Of a DNA stretch of 64,000 nucleotides, positions 39,101 to 54,100 are shown in pieces. The stretch is taken from NCBI GenBank assembly GCA_003864495.1, contig ML133495.1, positions 2,115,231-2,179,230 of the forward strand. Direction: 5' to 3'. The DNA is from Nemopilema nomurai (lineage: Eukaryota > Cnidaria > Scyphozoa > Rhizostomeae > Rhizostomatidae). The notes beneath the pieces were generated by a model. The model saw nothing but the letters and a program-made list of their open reading frames with translations. It was not told where the DNA came from and searched no databases. The translations under genes and the position numbers were made by a program. Numbering within the stretch: the stretch's first letter is position 1; every line of letters starts with the position of its first letter.

Positions 39101-42100
39101 GAATTTCAGAAGAAAAAAAAAAGTGCCATCTAAAGTTTGGAATGTTTGAATGGAATGGTAATGTCGCGAGGCAAATTCCCAAACATGATGATGTTTATAC
39201 AAACATATCATAATATGTTTCGATCGCTTTCCATCTCTAGTATACAGCTTGGGTTCATGCAAAAAGCAGTGGAGGGATCACATATGCATATCTCGTTGAT
39301 TGTTTAATTTTTACATTGCTGTCTCCTTGTAAACTTCCTTTTTTAAGCTCTGTGAGCTACTGCTAAATGTTTCATGAATGTAGGGCTATGAGTGACAGGG
39401 TGAGCTTCTCCTCAGATTCAAAGGGCGTCCGAAGCCGAGAAGAGATGCAATAAATTACTTCAAAGTCCATTTTCAATTTGTCACAACTACGTTGACCCCG
39501 ATGCGTATATTGAAACATGCAAATACGACGTTTGCGCCTGTGCAGATCCGCTCAAGTGCTATTGCGACGCAGTGTCTAGATATACTGAGGCGTGTGCAAA
39601 GCAAGGAGCAGCCATTCAATGGCGAGATAACAAGGTCATTCCAGAATGTGGTGAGTCTCACAGCTGGTAGCATATTTGGTTGGTATGAGCTACAATCCCG
39701 GACTGAGACATTTCCTCTTTTCTTTGAAACTGACTTTCTCCTTCCTTACAATTCAACCATGGATGCACGCTTTCCGAGTGTATGCTATTAGACTACAATA
39801 CCAAAATTGGTTCCGAGTAGAGGGGTAGATTTGCCTTTACAGGGACAAACAAATGTCTAAAGTTGCATTTAGGCGCAAAAAGCTGCTTTATCCAGGATTG
39901 TAGGCATAAAACTTTAAGAATCTTTAAGACACAGTAAACCTGAACGAATGATCCCAACATCCCAGAAACAATCAAGCTCAAAGGCACAAAATTCATTGAA
40001 GTGTAAACTTCCATTTGCAAATTATCCACAACTTCTTTTAATCCCTCGCAATTGTTTTGAAGCAAAATAGCATCACAACTCAAAGTTTTGTAATTTGACA
40101 AACTTGCTTTTAACTTACTATCAATGGAGGCAAATAATGTTTTATTTTGAGCATGTCTTATTTCAAAGACTACAGATAATTTCGACGGTGTCTGATTTCC
40201 ACACAGGTGTGCAATGCGACGGTGACGCAATATACCAAGAGTGCGGCAATAGCTGCGAGCGGCACTGCAAGGACTTGTCGCGCAACTTTCCCTGCACTCA
40301 GGTCTGCGTGCCCGGCTGCAACTGCCCCAACGGCACCGTCCTCAACGATTACGGCCTCTGCGTCGCAAGAAGCGTCTGCCCGTGCTACGACCAGAATAAC
40401 GTTTACCAGCCAGGCCATGTCCTCTACCGCAAGGATTGCTTACGGTGGTACGTGAGTCGTTCCCGTCTTTGCGCCCGTTTGATGAGCACTTAATTAATCA
40501 TCAAAATGCTACATATGTCATATCTTGCTAGTTTCGTGTAGTCATATTTTCGGTCACTGTTCATTGATGACGTAGAGTTGTAGCTTTGTCAAAGATGACA
40601 TTGTCATCAGCAAAACTCAACACAAGCTATGCTGCTAGGCTATTTAGCCACTCCAAAACGTTTGTTGGTTCCTCGGGTCTGGGTTTTAGGAATGTTGTAG
40701 AGCCTAGGATGAGAACTGAATATATTAAACATTGGTTGATTGAGAGATTTGTCAGCTTCTGCGCGGATAATAGATAAAAGATAGCCGCGAATTGCCATCT
40801 TGCAACAAAGTGAGTGAAAAGAGGCACAATTACTGGAGACTTTGTAAAATTGTAGATCTACTAGAAAAATAAAAAGGGAGTGCGATTGATTTATGTTATA
40901 CATGTGATTCATGGTAGCCATACTAGATTCATTTAAGATTCGTTTTGTTGCGTATGCATTTAATGGCGTTGCGTTTGATACGTAGCCTTTGCAAAGACGG
41001 CGTATTCAATTGTGAACAGGACACGGCCTGTGGCAGCGCAGTCTGCCCGTCGAATCAAGTATGGCTACCCTATGGAACAGAGTGTGCCAGAACTTGCACA
41101 ACACTCCACTTACCCTGTCTTGGCTCGACCACAACAGCAGGGTGTCAATGTAAGTTACCTACAGTCTGGGATGATAGTATCAAACGATGTGTAAACGAAA
41201 CAGCATGTCCGTGCCACCACCATGGAAGAAGTTACCAGCCAGGATCGAAGATCCAATGGGGATGCAACCAATGGTAAGAGTGGAGTCGAGATCAGATCTG
41301 CTTTGAAAGATACTCTGATTTCACAACACTATCTTTCCGTTGGCCATTTAAAACCGATGTTGAAAATGTATCATCGTTGAAATCGATCAATTTTTAAGGA
41401 TTCAGCTTTTGTTTATGATGCATTCAGCTTTCGAGACCTCTATATATCTAGAGTCATTGTAGACGCATAAAAAGTAAGCTAGACGCGTTTGAAGTATACT
41501 CATAGTCGTCATAAAGCATTTGGAAGAATAGAAGTCTCATTTCACTTTAGTCTCATTTCACCTGAACATGCTCAGTCATTAATCGATTGGGCTGTTACGT
41601 ATCATGCCCAAATACCATTGCTGTACAGGAGGCTAAAATGAACAAATTCTTTTCAAGCACCTGCAACAACACAAAATGGCATTGCACAGAAAGCCAATGC
41701 CCCGGCTGGTGTTCGGCCTATGGAGACCCACACTACACGTCATTTGACGGCAAGAAATTTCGATTTCAAGGCTCGTGTGAGTATGTCATGGCCCAGGACT
41801 TCTGTAATGGACAAAATGGAACGTTTCGGGTTCAGACACAGAACGTCGTTTGTGGCAGTACTGGAGTCACGTGCACAAAAGATATTACTGTTCAAGTTGG
41901 AGACACTGTTGTGCGAATGGAGAGGGGTAAAGAGATATACGCTAGGCCAGTGACGGGTTCACTAGCAATGACCGCAAGTTACCATGTCGTTAGCAGTGGA
42001 ATATACACCATATTGGTCACTAAAATTGGGTTATCTGTTATATGGGATGGCGGAACTACGGTTTATGTTTCACTTCATCCTAGTTTTAGAGGTGAGTTAA

Positions 42101-45100
42101 TTCGTTTGAAACCATCTGAACCAATCAATTGATTGATGTACAGCTTTGTAAATCCAATGTTGAAAATTTGACCGTACCTTTCTTTCAAAACTTTTAGAAT
42201 AATTTATACTATGGGAAAGTGTCATTTTCTGATTTCATTAATGATTGTGAGTTGTGGGAAGTGTGTACTATCAGTTACAGTAGCGGAGCAAATGAAGCAA
42301 AGAAAAGTTTCGTTGATTCTGCCCCTGAATTTGCTACTTGGTCTTTTGTATACTCTGTTTCTCTCTGATTAAATGTGCGTTGATAATTCGATAGCAAGGA
42401 CGTGTGGCTTGTGTGGCAACTTCAATGGGAACAGAGAGGACGACTTCCAAACCCCAGAAAACGACGTGGCTGTTTTGGCGACGTCTTTTGGTGATAGCTG
42501 GTCTGCCCAGCAGAACTGCCCAAAAGCCCAAGACCCACCAAACGCATGCGCCTTTCACAAGGACAGAGCGCCGTGGGCTCACAAGCAGTGTAACATTCTC
42601 AATAAGGATCCGTTCCTAGAATGTCACGAGGCGGTGAATCCGAAGCCTTACTTTGACGCATGCTTCATGGACACATGTTCATGTGATCTTGGGGGCGATT
42701 GCGAGTGCTTATGCACTGCTATATCCGCATATGCATCTGAGTGCAGTAAACAGGGAGTGCACATAAGATGGCGATCTAGGGACTTCTGTCGTGAGTATTT
42801 TCGCTATCATTTTTTCAACAAAGATTCTCTGAAGTGATAGTATTAGGACAAGCGTTTGTGTTTTGCACCGACATGTAGGAAATACTTTGTGATCGTATCC
42901 ATGAGAAATACTGTATCTAGACCGTTGTCTGTTAAAAATCCCAATTAAGGAAGATGTAATGGAATGATAAAAGTCTTTGTCAGAATCTTCTCAAGAAAGG
43001 GCTATTGCTTTGCTCCATCTTCAATGAGCCTAAGTTCTGGATAATATGATTAATAGGTTTCCAATTGTATCTTATTTTTTTGAGATACCATTAGATACTT
43101 CAAAATGTTTAGTAAAATCAAAGTTCAATGCGATTTTGTGATGAACCTCTCCCAACTAGAATATTTGAAAATGTTTATTGTTTCTTGCTGCCGTGACGCT
43201 TTGACAAATTCTCCTTGCATTTAGCAATGCAGTGTGATTATGGTAGCCAGTACGTAGCATGCGGCCCAAGTTTCGTTAGGACCTGCTCAAACATTTGTCA
43301 TCAAGACCTGAATATGCCACTGGAATGTACAGAAGGGTGTCATTGCCCAAACGGCACAGTCAGTTATGAAGGCGAGTGCATTGAGCCCAGCCGCTGTCCT
43401 TGTACTGAAAATGGAGTAGCCCATCCACCTGGCTCGCTGGTTGTTAGAAACTGCCAACAGTGGTAAGTTCGACCATGGGAAGGATACCTCATGAAGTTAA
43501 AAGCGACCTAGTATAATTCCGTTACCTTGTTGCCTATCATCTCTTTTAGTATCCTGTTCGAATTAGAGCTTGACAACCAAGGTAGCAACCCAAAGTATAT
43601 TCAACTTTTTCGCTTCGTTTCAGTACATGTGAAAGTGGATGTCTTTTCTGCAATGGCCCGACATGCAGTCCAAGTGCGTTTTAAATTTTGCAATCATTTC
43701 TTTTGCATTCTAAAATAATGAAGTTACTTCTTTTTGCTGCCAGTATGTTCTCTCAATGCTTTTGAATTTCATATATTTCTATCCCAAACGGTGTCTGTTG
43801 CATCGCACAAACTAAACAGTACCAATAAATGAAATTTATCAATGTAACTAAATAAAACACAGCGTACAATCAGCAAACACAATACTGGACAACGTACAGA
43901 ACAACAACATTTGCAAGCAAAACAGATCTGTACAACTGCAATCATTTTCTAAGAAATATTTCTTCATTGAAACTTTTGGCTCTTTTTACATCATAAAGGT
44001 CTCACAACCACTGCAATTAGCCCATCATCCACATCATTTCAAACGAAACCGAAGTCAATTTATGATCATTCTGAAACCATGCCCAGTTCCACAACAGCGT
44101 CGACAACAGTGGTTCCCTACTCTTTAGCAACTACAGAGACCTTTGGAACATTTCCAACACCACCAACACTTTCGTCAACTACAGCTAGCACAGTTGTATC
44201 GGCCACCACCAATGCTTCCTTGCAAGGTTTGTTCTGCAAATATTCATTACCAGAAAACTTTGAGAATATCTTTCAGACAATTTAAAAGTGTCTCCTCCAG
44301 ACACGGAGGCATATGCGATCGCCTAATTTAAACACGTGGTTCTTAGATGTCAATTCTTCATGTAAAATAGGTAACACGTGTTCAGTTGACCAGTCGTTCA
44401 CCGTAAACAGTCTTTAATCAATTCGTATTTTCCAAGTATTTCCATTCAGCCCTGAACCTGAATGGATATCATCATCATCCTAACAGAAAGATATAAAACA
44501 ATGTAAAAATAAACATGACGTAAATATTCCTAGCTAAACAAAGGTATCGAAAAAATGCAACATCAGCTAAATACTCTTTCACAAGCATTTTTAAGTGAGT
44601 AAAAGTTATAAACCAAATTATCGACATTTTAAAAAAATGGCATTTTAGCAACAACAAAAGCCAAAGGAAACATTTCCACCCAAATTGTGAATCAAACTAC
44701 GACGGCCACACCAGCTCCTGAAACAAGCACTTCGAAGAAGAATACTACAACACACGTCTCTTCTACTTCGCAACCGTCGACAACTACGACGAATGCTACT
44801 ACCACACAACTGGCGCAAGCATCTACGCAGTCGACGGTTGTTTCTACGAGCAGCCAGCGGCCTAGCACATCTACGGTAGCAGAAGTAACCAACATAACAA
44901 CAACAGCACCCAGCACGTCGCATGGCGTGTCAACGAACATCAGTGTATCTACCGGAACGGGAAGTAGCACTGCAGCGTTGACGAATCAAACAACAGCCAC
45001 TCCTGCTACTGCATCGACAAAGACCACCAAGGTAACTACCACAACATCGGCTCCAACAACTTCTGGAACGACGACGAAAATCGCAAATATCACTACAGTG

Positions 45101-48100
45101 AAATCGTCAACAGCTACAACCGTGTCGACTTCTAGGCCATCTTCATCTTCTTTGCCTTCAAGCTCGACTCCTTCAGCGACAACCTCTAACGCGACAACAG
45201 CGTTGGTGAATCAAACTACGACGGCCACACCAGCTCCTGAAACAAGCACTTCGAAGAAGAATACTACAACACACGTCTCTTCTACTTCGCAACCGTCGAC
45301 AACTACGACGAATGCTACTACCACACAACTGTTAACATCGTCGCAAGCATCTACGCAGTCGACGGTTGTTTCTACGAGCAGCCAGCGGCCTAGCACATCT
45401 ACGGTAGCAGAAGTGACCAACATAACAACAACAGCACCCAGCACGTCGCATGGCGTGTCAACGAACATCAGTGTATCTACCGGAACGGGAAGTAGCACTG
45501 CAGCGTTGACGAATCAAACAACAGCCACTCCTGCTACTGCATCGACAAAGACCACCAAGGTAACTACCACAACATCGGCTCCAACAACTTCTGGAACGAC
45601 GACGAAAATCGCAAATATCACTACAGTGAAATCGTCAACAGCTACAACCGTGTCGACTTCTAGGCCATCTTCATCTTCTTTGCCTTCAAGCTCGACACCT
45701 TCAGCGACAACCTCTAACGCGACAACAGCGTTGGTGAATCAAACTACGACGGCCACACCAGCTCCTGAAACAAGCACTTCGAAGAAGAATACTACAACAC
45801 ACGTCTCTTCTACTTCGCAACCGTCGACAACTACGACGAATGCTACTACCACACAACTGTTAACATCGTCGCAAGCATCTACGCAGTCGACGGTTGTTTC
45901 TACGAGCAGCCAGCGGCCTAGCACATCTACGGTAGCAGAAGTGACCAACATAACAACAACAGCACCCAGCACGTCGCATGGCGTGTCAACGAACATCAGC
46001 GTATCTACCGGAACGGGAAGTAGCACTGCAGCGTTGACGAATCAAACAACAGCCACTCCTGCTACTGCATCGACAAAGACCACCAAGGTAACTACCACAA
46101 CATCGGCTCCAACAACTTTGGAACGACGACGAAAATCGCAAATATCACTACAGTGAAATCGTCAACAGCTACAACCGTGTCGACTTCTAGGCCATCTTCA
46201 TCTTCTTTGCCTTCAAGCTCGACACCTTCAGCGACAACCTCTAACGCGACAACAGCGTTGGTGAATCAAACTACGACGGCCACACCAGCTCCTGAAACAA
46301 GCACTTCGAAGAAGAATACTACAACACACGTCTCTTCTACTTCGCAACCGTCGACAACTACGACGAATGCTACTACCACACAACTGTTAACATCGTCGCA
46401 AGCATCTACGCAGTCGACGGTTGTTTCTACGAGCAGCCAGCGGCCTAGCACATCTACGGTAGCAGAAGTGACCAACATAACAACAACAGCACCCAGCACG
46501 TCGCATGGCGTGTCAACGAACATCAGCGTATCTACCGGAACGGGAAGTAGCACTGCAGCGTTGACGAATCAAACAACAGCCACTCCTGCTACTGCATCGA
46601 CAAAGACCACCAAGGTAACTACCACAACATCGGCTCCAACAACTTCTGGAACGACGACGAAAATCGCAAATATCACTACAGTGAAATCGTCAACAGCTAC
46701 AACCGTGTCGACTTCTAGGCCATCTTCATCTTCTTTGCCTTCAAGCTCGACACCTTCAGCGACAACCTCTAACGCGACAACAGCGTTGGTGAATCAAACT
46801 ACGACGGCCACACCAGCTCCTGAAACAAGCACTTCGAAGAAGAATACTACAACACACGTCTCTTCTACTTCGCAACCGTCGACAACTACGACGAATGCTA
46901 CTACCACACAACTGTTAACATCGTCGCAAGCATCTACGCAGTCGACGGTTGTTTCTACGAGCAGCCAGCGGCCTAGCACATCTACGGTAGCAGAAGTGAC
47001 CAACATAACAACAACAGCACCCAGCACGTCGCATGGCGTGTCAACGAACATCAGCGTATCTACCGGAACGGGAAGTAGCACTGCAGCGTTGACGAATCAA
47101 ACAACAGCCACTCCTGCTACTGCATCGACAAAGACCACCAAGGTAACTACCACAACATCGGCTCCAACAACTTCTGGAACGACGACGAAAATCGCAAATA
47201 TCACTACAGTGAAATCGTCAACAGCTACAACCGTGTCGACTTCTAGGCCATCTTCATCTTCTTTGCCTTCAAGCTCGACACCTTCAGCGACAACCTCTAA
47301 CGCGACAACAGCGTTGGTGAATCAAACTACGACGGCCACACCAGCTCCTGAAACAAGCACTTCGAAGAAGAATACTACAACACACGTCTCTTCTACTTCG
47401 CAACCGTCGACAACTACGACGAATGCTACTACCACACAACTGTTAACATCGTCGCAAGCATCTACGCAGTCGACGGTTGTTTCTACGAGCAGCCAGCGGC
47501 CTAGCACATCTACGGTAGCAGAAGTGACCAACATAACAACAACAGCACCCAGCACGTCGCATGGCGTGTCAACGAACATCAGTGTATCTACCGGAACGGG
47601 AAGTAGCACTGCAGCGTTGACGAATCAAACAACAGCCACTCCTGCTACTGCATCGACAAAGACCACCAAGGTAACTACCACAACATCGGCTCCAACAACT
47701 TCTGGAACGACGACGAAAATCGCAAATATCACTACAGTGAAATCGTCAACAGCTACAACCGTGTCGACTTCTAGGCCATCTTCATCTTCTTTGCCTTCAA
47801 GCTCGACACCTTCAGCGACAACCTCTAACGCGACAACAGCGTTGGTGAATCAAACTACGACGGCCACACCAGCTCCTGAAACAAGCACTTCGAAGAAGAA
47901 TACTACAACACACGTCTCTTCTACTTCGCAACCGTCGACAACTACGACGAATGCTACTACCACACAACTGTTAACATCGTCGCAAGCATCTACGCAGTCG
48001 ACGGTTGTTTCTACGAGCAGCCAGCGGCCTAGCACATCTACGGTAGCAGAAGTGACCAACATAACAACAACAGCACCCAGCACGTCGCATGGCGTGTCAA

Positions 48101-51100
48101 CGAACATCAGTGTATCTACCGGAACGGGAAGTAGCACTGCAGCGTTGACGAATCAAACAACAGCCACTCCTGCTACTGCATCGACAAAGACCACCAAGGT
48201 AACTACCACAACATCGGCTCCAACAACTTCTGGAACGACGACGAAAATCGCAAATATCACTACAGTGAAATCGTCAACAGCTACAACCGTGTCGACTTCT
48301 AGGCCATCTTCATCTTCTTTGCCTTCAAGCTCGACACCTTCAGCGACAACCTCTAACGCGACAACAGCGTTGGTGAATCAAACTACGACGGCCACACCAG
48401 CTCCTGAAACAAGCACTTCGAAGAAGAATACTACAACACACGTCTCTTCTACTTCGCAACCGTCGACAACTACGACGAATGCTACTACCACACAACTGTT
48501 AACATCGTCGCAAGCATCTACGCAGTCGACGGTTGTTTCTACGAGCAGCCAGCGGCCTAGCACATCTACGGTAGCAGAAGTACCAACATAACAACAACAG
48601 CACCCAGCACGTCGCATGGCGTGTCAACGAACATCAGCGTATCTACCGGAACGGGAAGTAGCACTGCAGCGTTGACGAATCAAACAACAGCCACTCCTGC
48701 TACTGCATCGACAAAGACCACCAAGGTAACTACCACAACATCGGCTCCAACAACTTTGGAACGACGACGAAAATCGCAAATATCACTACAGTGAAATCGT
48801 CAACAGCTACAACCGTGTCGACTTCTAGGCCATCTTCATCTTCTTTGCCTTCAAGCTCGACACCTTCAGCGACAACCTCTAACGCGACAACAGCGTTGGT
48901 GAATCAAACTACGACGGCCACACCAGCTCCTGAAACAAGCACTTCGAAGAAGAATACTACAACACACGTCTCTTCTACTTCGCAACCGTCGACAACTACG
49001 ACGAATGCTACTACCACACAACTGTTAACATCGTCGCAAGCATCTACGCAGTCGACGGTTGTTTCTACGAGCAGCCAGCGGCCTAGCACATCTACGGTAG
49101 CAGAAGTACCAACATAACAACAACAGCACCCAGCACGTCGCATGGCGTGTCAACGAACATCAGTGTATCTACCGGAACGGGAAGTAGCACTGCAGCGTTG
49201 ACGAATCAAACAACAGCCACTCCTGCTACTGCATCGACAAAGACCACCAAGGTAACTACCACAACATCGGCTCCAACAACTTCTGGAACGACGACGAAAA
49301 TCGCAAATATCACTACAGTGAAATCGTCAACAGCTACAACCGTGTCGACTTCTAGGCCATCTTCATCTTCTTTGCCTTCAAGCTCGACACCTTCAGCGAC
49401 AACCTCTAACGCGACAACAGCGTTGGTGAATCAAACTACGACGGCCACACCAGCTCCTGAAACAAGCACTTCGAAGAAGAATACTACAACACACGTCTCT
49501 TCTACTTCGCAACCGTCGAACAACTACGACGAATGCTACTACCACACAACTGTTAACATCGTCGCAAGCATCTACGCAGTCGACGGTTGTTTCTACGAGC
49601 AGCCAGCGGCCTAGCACATCTACGGTAGCAGAAGTGACCAACATAACAACAACAGCACCCAGCACGTCGCATGGCGTGTCAACGAACATCAGCGTATCTA
49701 CCGGAACGGGAAGTAGCACTGCAGCGTTGACGAATCAAACAACAGCCACTCCTGCTACTGCATCGACAAAGACCACCAAGGTAACTACCACAACATCGGC
49801 TCCAACAACTTCTGGAACGACGACGAAAATCGCAAATATCACTACAGTGAAATCGTCAACAGCTACAACCGTGTCGACTTCTAGGCCATCTTCATCTTCT
49901 TTGCCTTCAAGCTCGACACCTTCAGCGACAACCTCTAACGCGACAACAGCGTTGGTGAATCAAACTACGACGGCCACACCAGCTCCTGAAACAAGCACTT
50001 CGAAGAAGAATACTACAACACACGTCTCTTCTACTTCGCAACCGTCGACAACTACGACGAATGCTACTACCACACAACTGTTAACATCGTCGCAAGCATC
50101 TACGCAGTCGACGGTTGTTTCTACGAGCAGCCAGCGGCCTAGCACATCTACGGTAGCAGAAGTAACCAACATAACAACAACAGCACCCAGCACGTCGCAT
50201 GGCGTGTCAACGAACATCAGTGTATCTACCGGAACGGGAAGTAGCACTGCAGCGTTGACGAATCAAACAACAGCCACTCCTGCTACTGCATCGACAAAGA
50301 CCACCAAGGTAACTACCACAACATCGGCTCCAACAACTTCTGGAACGACGACGAAAATCGCAAATATCACTACAGTGAAATCGTCAACAGCTACAACCGT
50401 GTCGACTTCTAGGCCATCTTCATCTTCTTTGCCTTCAAGCTCGACACCTTCAGCGACAACCTCTAACGCGACAACAGCGTTGGTGAATCAAACTACGACG
50501 GCCACACCAGCTCCTGAAACAAGCACTTCGAAGAAGAATACTACAACACACGTCTCTTCTACTTCGCAACCGTCGACAACTACGACGAATGCTACTACCA
50601 CACAACTGTTAACATCGTCGCAAGCATCTACGCAGTCGACGGTTGTTTCTACGAGCAGCCAGCGGCCTAGCACATCTACGGTAGCAGAAGTAACCAACAT
50701 AACAACAACAGCACCCAGCACGTCGCATGGCGTGTCAACGAACATCAGCGTATCTACCGGAACGGGAAGTAGCACTGCAGCGTTGACGAATCAAACAACA
50801 GCCACTCCTGCTACTGCATCGACAAAGACCACCAAGGTAACTACCACAACATCGGCTCCAACAACTTCTGGAACGACGACGAAAATCGCAAATATCACTA
50901 CAGTGAAATCGTCAACAGCTACAACCGTGTCGACTTCTAGGCCATCTTCATCTTCTTTGCCTTCAAGCTCGACACCTTCAGCGACAACCTCTAACGCGAC
51001 AACAGCGTTGGTGAATCAAACTACGACGGCCACACCAGCTCCTGAAACAAGCACTTCGAAGAAGAATACTACAACACACGTCTCTTCTACTTCGCAACCG

Positions 51101-54100
51101 TCGACAACTACGACGAATGCTACTACCACACAACTGTTAACATCGTCGCAAGCATCTACGCAGTCGACGGTTGTTTCTACGAGCAGCCAGCGGCCTAGCA
51201 CATCTACGGTAGCAGAAGTGACCAACATAACAACAACAGCACCCAGCACGTCGCATGGCGTGTCAACGAACATCAGTGTATCTACCGGAACGGGAAGTAG
51301 CACTGCAGCGTTGACGAATCAAACAACAGCCACTCCTGCTACTGCATCGACAAAGACCACCAAGGTAACTACCACAACATCGGCTCCAACAACTTCTGGA
51401 ACGACGACGAAAATCGCAAATATCACTACAGTGAAATCGTCAACAGCTACAACCGTGTCGACTTCTAGGCCATCTTCATCTTCTTTGCCTTCAAGCTCGA
51501 CACCTTCAGCGACAACCTCTAACGCGACAACAGCGTTGGTGAATCAAACTACGACGGCCACACCAGCTCCTGAAACAAGCACTTCGAAGAAGAATACTAC
51601 AACACACGTCTCTTCTACTTCGCAACCGTCGACAACTACGACGAATGCTACTACCACACAACTGTTAACATCGTCGCAAGCATCTACGCAGTCGACGGTT
51701 GTTTCTACGAGCAGCCAGCGGCCTAGCACATCTACGGTAGCAGAAGTAACCAACATAACAACAACAGCACCCAGCACGTCGCATGGCGTGTCAACGAACA
51801 TCAGCGTATCTACCGGAACGGGAAGTAGCACTGCAGCGTTGACGAATCAAACAACAGCCACTCCTGCTACTGCATCGACAAAGACCACCAAGGTAACTAC
51901 CACAACATCGGCTCCAACAACTTCTGGAACGACGACGAAAATCGCAAATATCACTACAGTGAAATCGTCAACAGCTACAACCGTGTCGACTTCTAGGCCA
52001 TCTTCATCTTCTTTGCCTTCAAGCTCGACACCTTCAGCGACAACCTCTAACGCGACAACAGCGTTGGTGAATCAAACTACGACGGCCACACCAGCTCCTG
52101 AAACAAGCACTTCGAAGAAGAATACTACAACACACGTCTCTTCTACTTCGCAACCGTCGACAACTACGACGAATGCTACTACCACACAACTGTTAACATC
52201 GTCGCAAGCATCTACGCAGTCGACGGTTGTTTCTACGAGCAGCCAGCGGCCTAGCACATCTACGGTAGCAGAAGTGACCAACATAACAACAACAGCACCC
52301 AGCACGTCGCATGGCGTGTCAACGAACATCAGCGTATCTACCGGAACGGGAAGTAGCACTGCAGCGTTGACGAATCAAACAACAGCCACTCCTGCTACTG
52401 CATCGACAAAGACCACCAAGGTAACTACCACAACATCGGCTCCAACAACTTCTGGAACGACGACGAAAATCGCAAATATCACTACAGTGAAATCGTCAAC
52501 AGCTACAACCGTGTCGACTTCTAGGCCATCTTCATCTTCTTTGCCTTCAAGCTCGACACCTTCAGCGACAACCTCTAACGCGACAACAGCGTTGGTGAAT
52601 CAAACTACGACGGCCACACCAGCTCCTGAAACAAGCACTTCGAAGAAGAATACTACAACACACGTCTCTTCTACTTCGCAACCGTCGACAACTACGACGA
52701 ATGCTACTACCACACAACTGTTAACATCGTCGCAAGCATCTAGCAGTCGACGGTTGTTTCTACAGCAGCCGCCCTAGCACATCTACGGTAGCAGAAGTAC
52801 CAACATAACAACAACAGCACCCAGCACGTCGCATGGCGTGTCAACGAACATCAGTGTATCTACCGGAACGGGAAGTAGCACTGCAGCGTTGACGAATCAA
52901 ACAACAGCCACTCCTGCTACTGCATCGACAAAGACCACCAAGGTAACTACCACAACATCGGCTCCAACAACTTCTGGAACGACGACGAAAAATCGCAAAT
53001 ATCACTACAGTGAAATCGTCAACAGCTACAACCGTGTCGACTTCTAGGCCATCTCATCTTCTTTGCCTTCAAGCTCGACACCTCAACAACCTCTAACGCG
53101 ACAACAGCGTTGGTGAATCAAACTACGACGGCCACACCAGCTCCTGAAACAAGCACTTCGAAGAAGAATACTACAACACACGTCTCTTCTACTTCGCAAC
53201 CGTCGACAACTACGACGAATGCTACTACCACACAACTGTTAACATCGTCGCAAGCATCTACGCAGTCGACGGTTGTTTCTACGAGCAGCCAGCGGCCTAG
53301 CACATCTACGGTAGCAGAAGTGACCAACATAACAACAACAGCACCCAGCACGTCGCATGGCGTGTCAACGAACATCAGCGTATCTACCGGAACGGGAAGT
53401 AGCACTGCAGCGTTGACGAATCAAACAACAGCCACTCCTGCTACTGCATCGACAAAGACCACCAAGGTAACTACCACAACATCGGCTCCAACAACTTCTG
53501 GAACGACGACGAAAATCGCAAATATCACTACAGTGAAATCGTCAACAGCTACAACCGTGTCGACTTCTAGGCCATCTTCATCTTCTTTGCCTTCAAGCTC
53601 GACACCTTCAGCGACAACCTCTAACGCGACAACAGCGTTGGTGAATCAAACTACGACGGCCACACCAGCTCCTGAAACAAGCACTTCGAAGAAGAATACT
53701 ACAACACACGTCTCTTCTACTTCGCAACCGTCGACAACTACGACGAATGCTACTACCACACAACTGTTAACATCGTCGCAAGCATCTACGCAGTCGACGG
53801 TTGTTTCTACGAGCAGCCAGCGGCCTAGCACATCTACGGTAGCAGAAGTGACCAACATAACAACAACAGCACCCAGCACGTCGCATGGCGTGTCAACGAA
53901 CATCAGTGTATCTACCGGAACGGGAAGTAGCACTGCAGCGTTGACGAATCAAACAACAGCCACTCCTGCTACTGCATCGACAAAGACCACCAAGGTAACT
54001 ACCACAACATCGGCTCCAACAACTTCTGGAACGACGACGAAAATCGCAAATATCACTACAGTGAAATCGTCAACAGCTACAACCGTGTCGACTTCTAGGC

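Noticed and set aside
45030..45165. Splice-like sites in every repeat unit (AAG|GTAACT and a pyrimidine tract ending in AG)
   Set aside because: Using them would shift the frame in each unit, and the intact coding periodicity argues for one long exon; not claimed without RNA evidence.
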